64,000 nucleotides of DNA, taken from Chlorella sorokiniana. Its lineage: Eukaryota > Chlorophyta > Trebouxiophyceae > Chlorellales > Chlorellaceae. Both the position numbers and the translations under genes were made by a program. Shown one piece after another: positions 1 to 14,127 of the stretch. The notes below the pieces were generated by a model that was given only the letters and a program-made list of their open reading frames with translations, was not told the origin of the DNA and searched no databases. The stretch spans positions 186,001 through 250,000 of the forward strand of contig CP084615.1 in assembly GCA_025917655.1 (NCBI GenBank), read 5' to 3'. How positions within the stretch are numbered: position 1 is the first letter of the stretch; the number at the start of each line of letters is the position of its first letter.

Positions 1-1605
<1,605 letters not shown>

Positions 1606-2190
1606 TTTAAATCATCTGCATTTGTACAAACATGATCAAGTCTCGACGCCGTTGAACGCCGCAGGAGGCAATTGCGCTGCTCCCAACCGTGCCTAGGCAG
1701 CCGTGTGCCTGACAAATTTCCGTTCGTCACGCAGAGTTCAAAGCATCTAGCCTGATAGGCAGCCTTCAGACCGGCTCCTGGGCAAGCCACACCGGCGCCC
1801 CTGCATGAGGCTCATGCAGCGTCCCAAGCTCGGCCAAAACTCAAGCTCTTGGCTGGCTGGCAGCCTCGTCCGACCCACCCTGCGAGCCTAGAACATCATT
1901 GGGAGATGAATAATCGGCTGATTTGCAGAGCAGGTGTGTTGGTCACGTGCGACAAGTGCCGTGGAACACCGCTTGTGCGGCGCACTGGTGTATGGGCGCA
2001 GCAGCCAGAAGACTTTCCCGAATACGAGGTGATTACAGGGGTGCAGCAAGCGTTCAGAACAGTGTCAAGGTGCAGAGGGTGGTGCGGCAGCGCCCACACA
2101 CCGTTGCAGGGTCAAGAAGGTGGCAGGGCACCCAGGCGCAGCAGCCAGCGCTGCTTTCCGCCGAGCCTGGGCTGCAAGCGTGGTACGCAG
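1606..2190. other. Intergenic: upstream of the CHD gene, downstream of eIF3j
   Basis: Gap of 585 bp between two minus-strand genes. It should hold the promoter of the CHD gene and the 3' UTR of eIF3j. A TGTAA motif (minus strand, 2033-2037) is about 155 bp past the eIF3j stop. No convincing ORF was seen. Confidence 0.5.
2033..2037 (-). terminator. Candidate poly(A) signal of eIF3j (TGTAA)
   Basis: TGTAA on the minus strand, about 155 bp after the eIF3j stop. TGTAA is the usual polyadenylation signal of green algae; use at this site is inferred. Confidence 0.4.
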
Positions 2191-3495
2191 TCACATGAAG
2201 TCATCATAGCCGCCGTCCGCGTCATCCTCGTAGATGAAATCATCAAGGCCTGCGCCAGGACACGAGAGCTCTTGCGGCATACCTTTGCCAGGCGGCATAC
2301 CCGAGCCCCGCACTCGGATCCACTCCATGTCCGCTCAGCTGCGCCTGACCCATGTTGCCCGGGCCTCACAACAAGCATTGCTTCGCAGCCCACCTGCCGC
2401 GGCGCCGCCCTTGCCCACATTCAGCGACGCCTTCTTGGCCGTCTTCTTGCCGCCCTGCGCCGCCTTCTCTGCCTTGAGCTTGTCCGAGCGGATGCCTGGG
2501 GGCGAGGGTTGGGTTGTGGTGCCAGGCTTGAGACACGGGCAGCGGCAGCGCTCCCGGGCAACATATGGCTGGCTGTGATGTGCAATTGCATTCCATGTCT
2601 CGTCAACAAAACCAGTCCCCACAATGGCCAGCCAGTGAGGTTGCACGGAAGTTGCATGCATCAGTGGTGACCTGGCACGATGCACTCACCCGCCACACAC
2701 GTCTCCACGTCCTTGACCTCCTGCGCGCTGAGCGGCCCCAGCGCCGCCTTGAGCAGCGACTTCACCGCGCCCTTGTACGCTGCCGCCTTGGAGTGCGGCA
2801 GCAGGTGCTTGGCCGCCACCAGGCGCCCCAGCTCCTCAAAGTCCTTGGCCGACTTGGGGATGAAGCCTTCCAAGTCGCGAGCCTCTGGAAAGGGAACCGA
2901 CGGCAACAGCCCACGAACAGCTCGTTGGTGGGTGCTGGCGGCAGGGAGTTCTCTGGGGACGAAGCGCATGAGGCGTGGATCGCTTTGGCGTGGCATGCGC
3001 ACGCGCGGGCCGCGCCCACCTGCGCCGCCAAAGAGGTCCATGGTGGCCTGGTAGTCGGCTTCTTCCACCAGCCGCTGCTGGCGCAGCTTTTCCGCAATCG
3101 GGTCGTCCAGCGGCGTGTCGTCGACGTGCGGCTGGACGCCCGGCTCTCGTCATACTTGCTCAGCCCCTTCTTCTCCTTGGCCTGCAGGGGAAGGGCAGGT
3201 TAGTGCTCAGTCCCTTCTTCTCTTTGACCCGCGGGGGTGTGGCAGGATCGAGGCAGCCAGGGTGGCGGGTTCGGGACCCGTCTGCCGTCGCTGACACTGC
3301 CTGCTGGGCCACCGCCTGCTGACGGCAGCTTGCCTGCTGCGGCGCCGGCACGTTGGCCTTCCACTTGGGCTCCTCCTCATCGCCCTCGTCTTCCCCAGCA
3401 AACTTGGACTTGACTGGGTCCGCTGCGGCCGGCGCTGCAGGAAGGCCGGGCACCACCACCTCCTCGTTCTCCCAGTCTTCCCAACTGTCAGCCAT
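2191..3495 (-). CDS. EIF3J: Translation initiation factor eIF3 subunit J
   Basis: Five exons on the minus strand: 3495-3334, 3181-3020, 2884-2690, 2495-2394, 2249-2191. The protein starts MADSWEDWENEEVVVPGL, an acidic Trp-rich start typical of eIF3j/Hcr1, which binds the 40S decoding site in the cytoplasm. The middle carries IAEKLRQQRLVEEADYQ, matching the family's AEKLR...LEEESD segment, then a Lys-rich stretch. The C-terminus is GLDDFIYEDDADGGYDDFM, the conserved acidic tail. ATG 3495 is chosen over an in-frame upstream ATG (3567) because homology starts there. Intron 1 has a GC donor (CAG|GCAAGC). Exon 2 begins in one frame (KEKKGLSKYDE) and continues in another (DDPIAEKLRQQ). One extra C near 3148 would restore the frame, so this is probably an assembly error. 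The intron just upstream of exon 2 carries a degenerate copy of the exon's start. Confidence 0.92.
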
Positions 3496-4131
3496 GGATG
3501 AAATGCGGGCTGCTGTTGGGCCGGGCTGCCGATCTGGAAGGGCCAATGCAGCGGATGCAGGCTTCAAGAAGTAGTGGGGTCAACCAAAGGCCGCCAGCGG
3601 GCTGGGATACAATCAACAAGTATCAATTACTGTGTTCAATGTAACAGAAGAGTCAAACGAGGCGGATTTGCTTCGGCTGGGGAAGAAGGCATCCTAGCTG
3701 GCGGTGGGCAAAGGTGGGGGCAGCTGAGGCTGGGCGGGAAAGCAAACGCGCATCATCGACAGCGCCGGTTTTCCTGCAGCGCCCTCGCACGCTTGAACCC
3801 CCTGACGAGCGACACAAACTCTGCAAAGCGGCTGCAGCTCGCTGGTGGCGTATGAGGTGAGCCCTGGGCCTTACTGTTGGCCTTTTGCAGCCGATGGCCT
3901 CCTCAGGGAGACCTCACGCCCCGAACAGGCGCACCCTTTGGCGGATCAGCTGCCTTGGCGCACCCCGTCGCCCTGCCGGGTTGTTATTATCGCGCTGCAG
4001 CCTTTCAGCCGCTGTTTGGGTGAATGTCAGCCCTCCCGGGGCTCCTTCGCCACCTGCCAATGCCCCACCTCACGAGCCCCCTCGCCCCGAGCCTCGCAGG
4101 GCGAGACAGCGGCTTAGGATTGGGTCGTAGC
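3496..4131. promoter_or_regulatory. Divergent promoter region between eIF3j and NOT2
   Basis: 636 bp separate the divergent starts at 3495 (minus) and 4132 (plus). It must hold both promoters and 5' UTRs. No TATA-like box or other site was recognised with confidence. Confidence 0.5.
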
Positions 4132-7100
4132 ATGCTTGGAAACACGAACCAGGGCCTGGACGGCAGGTTTGCGCAGTTCCAGGGCCAAGCTCAGGCGGGC
4201 GCCGCTGGTGGCGCGGGCGGCGGCTTCCCCGGGCTGGGCAGCAACATGCAGGCCCTCCAGTCGCTGCAAGCTGGCAGCTTCGGGCTGCAGAACACGCTGC
4301 AAGGCGGCAGGTGCGGGGCGGCCTCCGCGCAAGTTGTCTGATCCTGTCTGTAGGCCACCGCCTCGTCGCAGCTCACCCAGCACTTGCCTGCACAACATCG
4401 TGCCTGCCCCTTGTTTCCTCGCTCAAACGCATTCGAGCTCGCTTCCCCCTGCAGGCCCGGCTTGGGCGGCCTGCCCGGCGCCACGAACAGCCAGGCCGCA
4501 GCTCTGGGCGTGCAGCAGCGGCTGAGCGGCGGCGGCGGCCTCACACCAAACCTGCAGCAGCTGGGCCTGGGCCAGGCGCAAGCGGGCGGCTGGGTGTGCC
4601 AGGGCAGCAGTTCACGGGAGTAAACGGTGAGGAGGGGAGTAGGAGGGGCCGGAGGGACTGGGGCGTGCGCAAAGCGGCGGGCCCGAAGGGCTGGCCGGCT
4701 GCGTAGTGTTGTGCGCCCCGCGCCAGCTTGCTCCGGCTGTCTTTCCTGGAGAGCCGGCCGGCGGCGTGACCCCTCCTTCGAGCCATTCTGCCGTCGCAGG
4801 CCTGGCTGGCGGGGCGCGCGGAGGGCTGGGCGGTGGCGGCGTTGCCGGCCTCAACCCCGCCCTCACACAGCAGGGCATCGCCAACCGAGCGGCGGGCGCC
4901 GGCGGCGTGGGCCTCTCCGGCGGCGGGCTGGGCGGCTTTGGCGCTGGGCTGGCTGCGCTGCAGGGGCGGCCCGGCGGCGGGCAGGGCGGCATGCCCGCCC
5001 TGGCTGGCCTGGGCGGCCGCCTCGGCGGCTTGGGCGGCTTGGGAGCAGGTGCGACTCACGCTCACCCTCGCCTTGCGTCTCTGCATGTTGCGCCGCTGTG
5101 AATGCATCCTGCGCCCCTCTGGCCCGCTTGGCCTGACCCGCGCGAACAAGCTGTTTGAGCTGCCGTGGCGCCGAGGCTCGCTTTGCTGCGTCGCGCCTCG
5201 TTTGCAGGCGGCGGCTCCGGCTTTGGCGCCCCTTCGGGCGACCTGCTTTCAATGCTGAACAAGGGCGGCGCCCGCAGCGAGCAGGAGCTGGGGGGCAGGC
5301 AGATGGGCCCGCGTTTGATGCCTCGGACTTCCCGTCGCTGACGGCGGCGGGCGGCGCGGGCGGCCGCCGCAGCGGCGACGGCGCCGGCGAGACGCTCGCG
5401 GCGCTGCTGGGCGGCCAGCAGAAGGGGGCGGCGGCGGCACGGCGCCGTCGTTCCAGGAAGACGACTTCCCCGCCCTGCCAGGCAGCAGCGGCGGCGGCAG
5501 CGGGCGGGCGGCGGGCGGCGAGGGCGCGGAGGGCGCGGCGCAGCTGCAGCAGCTGCAGCAGCAGCTAGGCGGCCTGACTGGCAACGACGCAGGGCTGGAC
5601 GCGGTGCGGCTGCAGCAACAGCGGCAGCTGGCGGCAGCGGCGGCGCGCGCGCCCGGCGGCGGCGCCGCCAAGGCGACCGCCGCCAGCGGGCAGCAGCCAG
5701 ACCGCTTTGGTCTGCTGGGCCTGCTGAGCGTGATCCGCATGACAGGTGCGCCGCCGCCGCTCTGCTCTCGCCGCTATCCTCTCGCCGCTCTGCTTTGGCG
5801 GCGGCGGCGAGCCTGCCGGCGCTACCTCGCCTGGCGGGTGATGTGTGTGTGTGGATGCTCGGCTGCTCTGCTGCACCCCTTCCTCTGATCACTGCCTCTG
5901 CAAGCAATGCTCGTCTCTCAGCTCCGCTTCTTGTGTGCATTCCTCTCTCCGCCTTCACTCCGTGACCCGCTCCCCGCCCTTGCCCCCTCCCTTGCCATGG
6001 CCTCCTGGTGTTCTTTCCCAACCGTGCCTGGCCATCTTGTACCCATCCCCACCCAACCCCGACCCCCACCCCCACCTACACAACCACACACACTCTCCTC
6101 CTCAACCCCTCTCTCAATCCCCCCCCGCCTCCGCAGACCCCGATCTGACGACGCTGGCCCTGGGCACAGACCTCACCACCCTCGGCCTGAACCTCAACTC
6201 GCCCGAGGCCCTGTGGAAGACCTTCTCCTCGCCCTGGGCAGACGGGCCGGGCAAGCCGGAGCCAGACTTCAGGGTGGGGGTGCAGCGAGAGTATGTGTGT
6301 TGGGTGCAGCGAGTGTGTGTGTGTTGGGTGCAGCAAGAGTGTGTGTGGGTGCAGCAAGAGTGTGTGTGGGTGCAGCAAGAGTGTGTGTGGGTGCAGCAAG
6401 AGTGTGTGTGTTTTGTGTGTGTGCGTGTGTGTGGGAGGGGGAGTTTGAGGGTCGGGGTTTGGAGGGGTGCGGGTAGGCCAAGCAAGCAAGATGCGGGTTG
6501 CAGCGTCGAGCCGGCACCAAAGGAAGGCAGCGGGAGGGCCCCAGCGCCACCTTGCCGCCTCGCCCGTCAGCTGTCCCTCCAGAGCGGCCGCCCCTGGGGA
6601 TGCCGCCGCCCACCCTCCATGCTATGCCCCAGCGCCGATCCCCACACACATTACATTTATCTGATCTTTCCATCCGCCATGCTTTTGCCCCTGCCCCAAT
6701 CCTCCACACGCTACCCCTTGCCCCCTCCCCTCACCCCCCACCCCATCCTTATCCCCCCCCGCAGGTGCCGGCCTGCTACCTGCACACCCCTCCCCGCCTG
6801 CAGCCCGGCTACTTCTCCCGCTTCCAGCCCGACACCCTCTTCTACATCTTCTACGGCATGCCGGGGACGAGGCGCAGCTGTACGCCGCCGACGAGCTGGC
6901 AGCCAGGTGTGGGGGGGGGGGGAGAGGGGGAAGGAGGGGCTGTGTGGCGAGGTGTGGGTTGGGGGGGGGGTCTGTGCGTGGAGGCGGATGGATGCCCTGG
7001 GGGGGGGGCACGCGGGCGGTGAAGCAAACGCAGGGCAAAGGCACGTCTGTGGGGAGGGGCCAGCAAAAAGGGAAAGGGTCGTCCGAGGTCGTGTGGAGGC

Positions 7101-7651
7101 TTAGGACGCGTTTGTAACGCACACGTCCCTCGCCGCTGTGCCGCAGGGGGTGGTACTACCACAAGGAGTTCAAGGCGTGGCTGACCCGGGCCCCCAACAC
7201 GGAACCGGTGCAGAAGACGGACAGGCGAGCTGGCTGGGGGCAGGGCGCCGCGCCTGCGGGTGCTGCTCCTTGAGGGGCCGCGCTGCTGCGTCTTGCGGCA
7301 GAGCTGGGGCCCTGCAGCTGGCTGCGCTTCCAGCGCTGCGGCTCTGCATGTGATGCGGCGCAGGTTTGACACGTCACTGTGCTTTGTGCTTCTGACAGCC
7401 CCCTGCTGCTGCCCCCTCACCCCCTCCCTATTTTCAGGTACGAGCGCGGCTCGTTCTTTCTGTTTGACCCCGCCAGCTGGGAGGTTGTGCGCAAGGACAA
7501 CTTCACCGTCATGTTTGACCAGCTGGAGCGGGCGCCGGCGCTCACGACGCGCGCTGCCGGCGCCGCGGCCGCCGCCCCTGCAGCAGCAGCGTCGCCTGCC
7601 GCGGTCGGCGCGGCGGCTGGCGCGGCAGCGCCCGCCGTCGCCGCCAAGTGA
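4132..7651 (+). CDS. NOT2: CCR4-NOT complex subunit 2 (NOT2)
   Basis: Eight exons: 4132-4310, 4455-4626, 4800-5048, 5208-5745, 6137-6273, 6765-6906, 7147-7224, 7438-7651. The N-terminal half is Gly/Leu/Gln-rich and disordered (MLGNTNQGLDGRFAQF). The conserved part includes FDASDFPSL, FGLLGLLSVIRMTD then PDLTTLALGTDLTTLGLNLN, and the NOT-box region (YLHTPPRLQPGYFSRF, LFYIFYGMP, GWYYHKEFKAWLTR, FFLFDPASWEVVRKDNFT). This fits NOT2/VIP2, which bridges NOT1 and NOT3 in the mRNA deadenylation and transcription complex. The tail is Ala-rich. Intron 7 has a GC donor (ACAG|GCGAGC, 7225). Four frame changes at G/C runs (near 4592, 5300, 5440 and 6864) each look like one missing base; for example YGMPG must continue as DEAQLYAADELAAR. 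ATG 4132 is the first in frame before the conserved N-terminus. Confidence 0.95.
6280..6415. repeat. Minisatellite in NOT2 intron 5
   Basis: Six tandem units of 24, 24, 21, 21, 21 and about 25 bp. Each starts with GTGCAGC and ends in a GTGTG run. The array begins just inside the 5' splice site at 6274. Confidence 0.85.
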
Positions 7652-8133
7652 GCGGCCCGCCGGCTCTGCACCAAACCTCCCTCCCCCGCTGCTTCTGCGC
7701 TTTCCACATTCCGCACCCCCTTTCCTGCTGGGTTCCCCCACTGCTTTCTCCTGTGACTGGCCTGACGCCCAAGGGTGGCGCACGCTGCAACGCTGGCGCT
7801 GCATGCTGACCAAACCTACGCACCCATATGTTTTGGTTGACTCACTGCTGGCTGCTTTGTAACCCGGAAGTTGGTGTGGGGCCGCTCCAGGGCCGCGTGT
7901 CTCGGGGGCGCCAGCTCCTTGGAGACAGGAGCTCCTGTCTGCCAGCCTGGCGCTGCGCCCTGAGGAAAGAAGCCGCGCAGGTGGGGGCATCGCCGACGCT
8001 CACTCCAGTGCTCCAGTGTTTGTTCTCGGATTGCGGGTCGGGGGCGGCCGGTCAACCCTGGCAAAACGCCCGCGGGGCAGGGCCGCCGTTTCCCTATCGT
8101 CCGGCGCATGCAGGCCGTTTGTGATCGCGCTAC
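7652..8133. other. Intergenic: NOT2 3' end to phosphodiesterase start
   Basis: 482 bp between two plus-strand genes. TGTAA at 7858-7862 is a likely poly(A) signal for NOT2. The remainder should hold the promoter of the phosphodiesterase gene. No ORF with recognisable features. Confidence 0.5.
7858..7862 (+). terminator. Candidate poly(A) signal of NOT2 (TGTAA)
   Basis: TGTAA about 207 bp past the NOT2 stop, matching the green-algal polyadenylation signal. Use is inferred. Confidence 0.45.
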
Positions 8134-11100
8134 ATGACGCACGATGGGCTGGGCTCCATCCCGGAGCCGGTTGGCCCGGCAGGCGGGGGCTTCACATCTG
8201 GGTCAGAGGATGGCGGCGGCGACTGCAGGGCAGCGGGCAAGGCCAGCACCAGCGGCAGCGTGTCTGTGGCAGTAGTTGCAGGAGAGGCGCCCGGGCTGGC
8301 CCACCAGGCATCCAGCTCGCTGGCCAACCTGACCAGCGGCTGGCCGGAGAGCCCCGGGAGGAGGGCTTCCTTAAGCGTGCTGGGCGGCGGCTGCGGCTCA
8401 GGTGCGGTGGGCACGATTGCTGGGCACCAACCGGGCCCCTGTTCCTTGGATTTCCCTGCAGCAGCCACTTTGGAGGCCTGCAGCGCCGACACTGGTGCCC
8501 GCGCAGTCACCAGGTTGCGTGTGCAACATGCAGCCAGCGCATGCCTGCGCCACCACCCCCACCACGGTTCTCACTGGTTTCTGTTTCCTCCCGCATTTCG
8601 CGGTGCGCAGCAGCATCTACGGCCAGGCCAAACGGGAGAGCTACTACAGGGACAGCATCATCGGCCCGGACCCGGCGGTGGCAGCGGCGACGCGCCGCAG
8701 CGCGCCGCAGCGTGCGCGCCGCAGCGTGCCCGCCCTGCGCCGCCGCGTGCTGCCCTTCACGTGGCAAGAGGTGAGCCCGCTGGGAGGTGCCCCCTGCCGC
8801 CCTGCTGCCCATGTGTGCAGGAAATCAAACCCAGTCCTGTCGCTACGCTGCCTCTAACCACGCCTGCCCTGACTCGCAAGCGACCCTGGTCCTTTGCGGC
8901 AACGGCCAGGCTCGGTCGCAGGCCCCCCCCACCCCCACCCCTCCACACACACTCCCACCCAACATTCTGGTCCCGCAGCGGCTGTGCTCCGCCTTTGACT
9001 CCCTCTCCTGGAACATCTTCATCCTGGCCGTCACCATCTTTGCGGTCTTTGCCCCAGACATCGTCATCATCACCTCTGGTCAGAGGGCTTTGGGGGAGGG
9101 GGCGGGCAGAGTGCAGGGGTACAAGGGTGCCGCCGCTGCTGCATGCGCGGGAGAGCACTGCTGGCAGCAGCCAGCAGGAGACGATTGCCACGCGCGTGAT
9201 GTCCGCTTGGCAACCTGCCCGCCCGTCACGTGCAGCCCCCGACGCCGTCAACGCATGGATAAACAGCTTCCTGATAGCGTCCATGGCGGTGTTTGCCCTG
9301 GAAACCACGCTCGACGTAATGTCCCGGTGAGTGCGGGCTGGGCGTGTCCGAGGGCGCAAGGGGAGCCCGTGGGCTGCGCGGATGCTGCCAAGGCGCAGCC
9401 GCAGCAGGCCCCACTCGGTGCCCGCTCATCTGCCGTGCATCCAGAGCGGGGGTGCCTTGCCTGTCTGCCTGCCTTTGTACCCCCCCCGCTCTCGACCCGC
9501 ATGGCAACAGTTCTTGAAACTGACCAACCCGTCATCCCTTCCCCCCCGACCCGCCAGGCCCGTGATCCACCTGCTCCGCCTCTGCCTGGACGTCGTTTCC
9601 AACCTCTCCCTCCTCTTCGCCATCACCTGGTTCACTGAGGCGGTGGGCGCCCGCACCGACGGCACCACCAGCGACGCGGCGCGCGCCTGCCGCATCGTGC
9701 GCCTCGTGCGCGTGGTCACGGTGCTGGAGATCCTGGGCTGGCGGGCCAAGCAGGTACCGCGCTGTACCGCGGGTCCAGCATTGCCGCGACCGTGCCGTCG
9801 GTTGCAGCCTTCAAGGGCAGCTGCTGGGAAAGCTGCGGGGCACGGGGTTGGTGGGGAGGGTGCGTGCAGAGCGGCTGGCGGGGCTGCTCTCCTGGCATGC
9901 GCCGGGTTTGCGCAAAGAGCACGCGCTGCCACCTTGTCGCGCGCCCCCCGCCGCCCCCACACACACACACACACACATCCACCACCCCCACCCCCGCAGC
10001 GCTACTTCCGCAACAACCCCAAAGCCGCCGCTGAGCTGGCAGACCAGCTGGCGCCCACCAACATTGGGAAGAAGATTGGGGGTGAGCCGGCGGTGGGGGC
10101 GCCGGCGCTGGGGCGGCAGCCGACTGGGTGCTTCTGTTTTAATGAGAGTCTCTCCCCTGGAGGGCTCTGCCCCTTTGCCCATGTCGTCCCTCCCAATCGC
10201 ATTGAGCCCACAGACTTGCCTCTCTTTCTCAAGCGCCTGCCCTGCATGCCCTGTGCGCCTTGCCCCCTGCAGAGATTGCGGCGCTGCAAGTGGCGGCGGT
10301 GGTGATTGCCACGGTGCTGGCCACCTCCCTGCTGATCGGTGCCGGCACCTCTGCCGGCGTGCCCAGCGAGGGCCTGGTGGCCTTTACCGACGGGCTGGCG
10401 GCAAGCGCCGCGGCGGGGGCCAGCGCGGCGCAGCTGCAGCCCAACGTGGACGCCATGCTGGCCTTCTCGCAGCAGGAGCTGCGTGGCCGGGTGAGTCTTC
10501 TTTTGTTTTCAGTTCTCTTCAGTATTTATGCATTTTACCCGGGGAATGGGGGGGCCTTTGTGGAAGAGGGTGAACTGGCCCTCTGGAGATGCCAGGTGCC
10601 GGAGTTGGTGAGAGGTTCTTGGCACGAAGCTTGCCGTGGATGCTGCGGGACTGGTGTGAGGCCCATGCTGCCTTTCGGCTGGCGCCGGTCCATGGGTTAC
10701 GGGTTTCCGGCCGACTGCATCTCCCTCACTTCAACCCATCCATTCACAAACACACACACACACACACACACACATACACCGCCCCATTGTCTTCTGCAGC
10801 AAGTGCCCATGGCACTGGAGGTGGAGGGCGTGGGCGTTTGGAGCTGGGTGGCGCAAAACGGGGGCTGGACGCCGCGCAGCACAGACAGGCGCGCGGCTGG
10901 CTGGCCCCGCTCCCCGTTGGCCTGCCTGGCGGGGGGGGCGGGCGGGGGGGGGGGAGGATGTGGGTGATTCCTCCATCCAACCCCTGCAAGAGAATGTGGC
11001 AGGCTTTGTACCCCCACCCCCACACACCACACCACCACACACACACCCTCACACCCTCACACACACACGCCTGCAGGGCCACCATTGTCAGCGGGTCGGC

Positions 11101-14082
11101 GGTGCTGCAAGTGAGCGTGGCGGGGGCCAACCACCTGGCGGCGGGGCTCAACATGGCGCTGGCGGGGTCTGTGATTGTGCTGCTGCTGGGCTTTGTCGTC
11201 CACCTCAACTTCACAATCTGGAAGGCGAGGAGGCACTGCTGCCCCGCTTTGCTCCCTGCACCGCGTCAAACCATGCATCGCCCGCCCCGCGTTGAGGGAG
11301 AGGCTGCCCATGCAGCGGCACGTGCTGGGAAACGCCCCTCCCCCGATACCCCCCTTCCCTATGTTGTTTTGTGTTGTTTTGTTTTGCGCCGTGCAGATGC
11401 TGGTGCAGCCCCTGGACCGCATCTTTTATTCCATCCGCACCAACGCGGCCCAGGTGGTGGCGGCGCTGGGCGCGCCCGAGGTGAGATCCCTTTGTGTGTG
11501 TATGTTAGGGTGGGATACGGGGGCGCCCCATCTGCATGGCAGGCCGCCAGCAGCCGCCGCCTGGTGCTTTTGTCAGGCTGCGGCCAGTCGCTCTTTGGCT
11601 TTCATGCTTGAAGCTGTAGCTGTGCGGCCTCTGTCCTGCTTGGAAGTGACAGTTTCGTGAGGCTCTGGTTTGACGGGCGGCTGGGGTGGCCCCGCGATGT
11701 GCAGGAGGAAGGGGCTGCGGGCGGCGCCGGCGCTGGTGGCGGCGGTCGCGGCAGCAAGAAGGAGGATTTGGACATCATAACCATTGAGGCAGGCAAGGAG
11801 GGGCGGTTCCGCTGGGCGAGCTGTGGCTTTGTGTCTCCTGCTGCCCTTTCGGGGCTTCTGTTGTGCTGTACTGCAAAGTGCGGTGCATGGCTGAGCGGCG
11901 CATGCGGTCAGCGGCTGCGCTGCTTGCACGAGCATGCTGACGCCGCCACAGCAGCCCTGCCCTTTTCACATGCTGACAGCTCACCCTGCCCCACCCGCCC
12001 TGCGCAGCGGTGACCAAGATGGGTCGCATTCTGGAGCAGTACACCAGTACGGGGGGCAGGGCCTGAACGCCGTGAAGAAGATGGCGTCGGTGGGTGGGGT
12101 GGGGTGCGCAGGTGTGCGTGTGGGCTCTCCAGCGGGTGCTTTTGTGGGCAGGCTGGCAGTGGTGGCGTATGTGTCTGGTGGGGGTGATGTGGATGTGTGC
12201 GTGTGTGTGGGAGGGGGGGATGGAGGGCACGGCGGCTGGGGGCCAGTTGTGGTGGGCAGGTCTGCAGATGAGCGGATGGGCGGGTGGACTTGTGGGACGC
12301 GATCTTGGGGAGAGATTGGTGCCACCCAGCGGCGGCACTTTGGCCGCCGCCGGCACAGCCACATGGCAAGGCCCCATCTGACGTCGTGCCTCGCCTGCTG
12401 CCTGGGGCCCCCTGGCGCCTTGTTCTGTGGGCAGAACGCGGACCAATCCACAAAGGAGTGGCTGGCGACGATGGTGGCCGGCCCGGCGTCGGAGGAGGTG
12501 GTGGCGGGCGAGCCTCCGACTCCTCGTCGGCGCCAGCTGGCGTGCGGCGCAGCCGAGCGCCGCACGCGGCGGCGGCGGCCCAGGGCGCCGGCGCCGGCGC
12601 CGGCATCTCGCTGCGTGCGGCGTATGGGCGGCCGGGGGCGGCATGCCGCGCCGCTCCCGCCTGGGGCGCATGTCGGAGGCGGCGCTGTTCAGCCAGGGGC
12701 AGGCCGCGCCGCTGCTGCTCGTGCCGCCAGACTCTGCAGGTGCGCTGGGATGCCTGTCTGGGCTGCATGCTGGATGCATGGGGGCGCACTTGGACGTTGC
12801 TGCTGCCCTATGAATTACTGTATTACTGGGCAATGCCTGGAAGCCCAACATGTGCACATCCCTCTGCCGCGCGGTCGCCTTCCGCCGCCCTGCAGAGAGC
12901 GGCATCAAAGCGCGGCTGCGACGCAGCAGCCTGGCACAGTTCCAGCAACGCACCAGCAGCGCGGATTCGGGCGGCTCGGGCAGCGGCAGCGGCGGCAGCA
13001 GCGGGGGCAGGATCGGGGGCGACGTCGCCGCGGGCGCCCCACACGCCGCCCTGCTGCCCGGCTCGCCGCTCGCGCAGTCGCCGCCCGCGCTGCTGGCAGC
13101 GGCAGGGACGAGCCCCGGAGCCAGCCCTGGCGCGCCGCCCGCCAGCCCTGGCGCCGCCAGCCTGCTGCACCGCGGCAGCAGCGGCGCGGGCGCTGCGATC
13201 GGGTCGCTGCAGCCTGCCCTGCTCGCCTCGTCATCCTCCGCCTCCTCGGACGCGGCGGCGCTGGCCTCCGCCGCCGCCCGCGCCCAGAGCCAGCCGGCGG
13301 CGCCCAGCGAGGCGTGGGCGCAGCTGGGGAGCAGCTCGCTGTCGGAAGCCGACAAGAAGCTGCTGGCCAACGTCGACGTCGACTACCTGCACAGCTTCGG
13401 GTGGGCTCCACGCTTCCGGAGCGGCTTGCACCGCCCCCAAGCCAAACCGATGCTGCAATCTCTGCCACAAAGGCCGTACGTCCAGCGCAAAGGCTTGCCC
13501 CACGCCAGGGCCCTCTTGAGCGCTGGCGGGGAACCTCACGCCTCCCCCTCTCAAACGGTTTACCATGTGCCTCCCCGCCTCCCCTCCCCTCCCACTCCCC
13601 CACCCCCACCCCACCACAACCACCAGGTTTGATGCGCTGGGCATCCCTCCCTCCCTGCTGCCCGCCTACGCATGCGCCATGTTCCTGGAGCTGGACCTCG
13701 CCTTCTTCGGGTGGGTGGGCGGCGATGTGGGTGGGCGGCTGGCGGTGTGTGTGGGCGGGCGGCAGTGTAGGTGGGTGGGTCGCAGTGTGTTGGGCAGCTG
13801 GTGGTGTGTGCTCCTAGACCGCTCAGGGTCAGCAGGCGGCTGGTGCCGCGCTCGATGCGTGTGTGCGAGTCTGCGAGTGTGGGTGGGTGGCTCCTCGCGC
13901 GTGGCCCCATCGGAAGGGTTGAGGGGGCCCGTCGGCCAACCCGCGCAGGGGGCAGCGTGCCTTAGCTGCATGCCTGCCTGCGCCGCACCGTTTGTCACAG
14001 CGTTTGCCCTCCTTTTCTGGGTGTGTGCGCACACATACAATACGTTGTCGCCACTGTGCACACATGGCAACGCACCGTCGAC

Positions 14083-14127
<45 letters not shown>

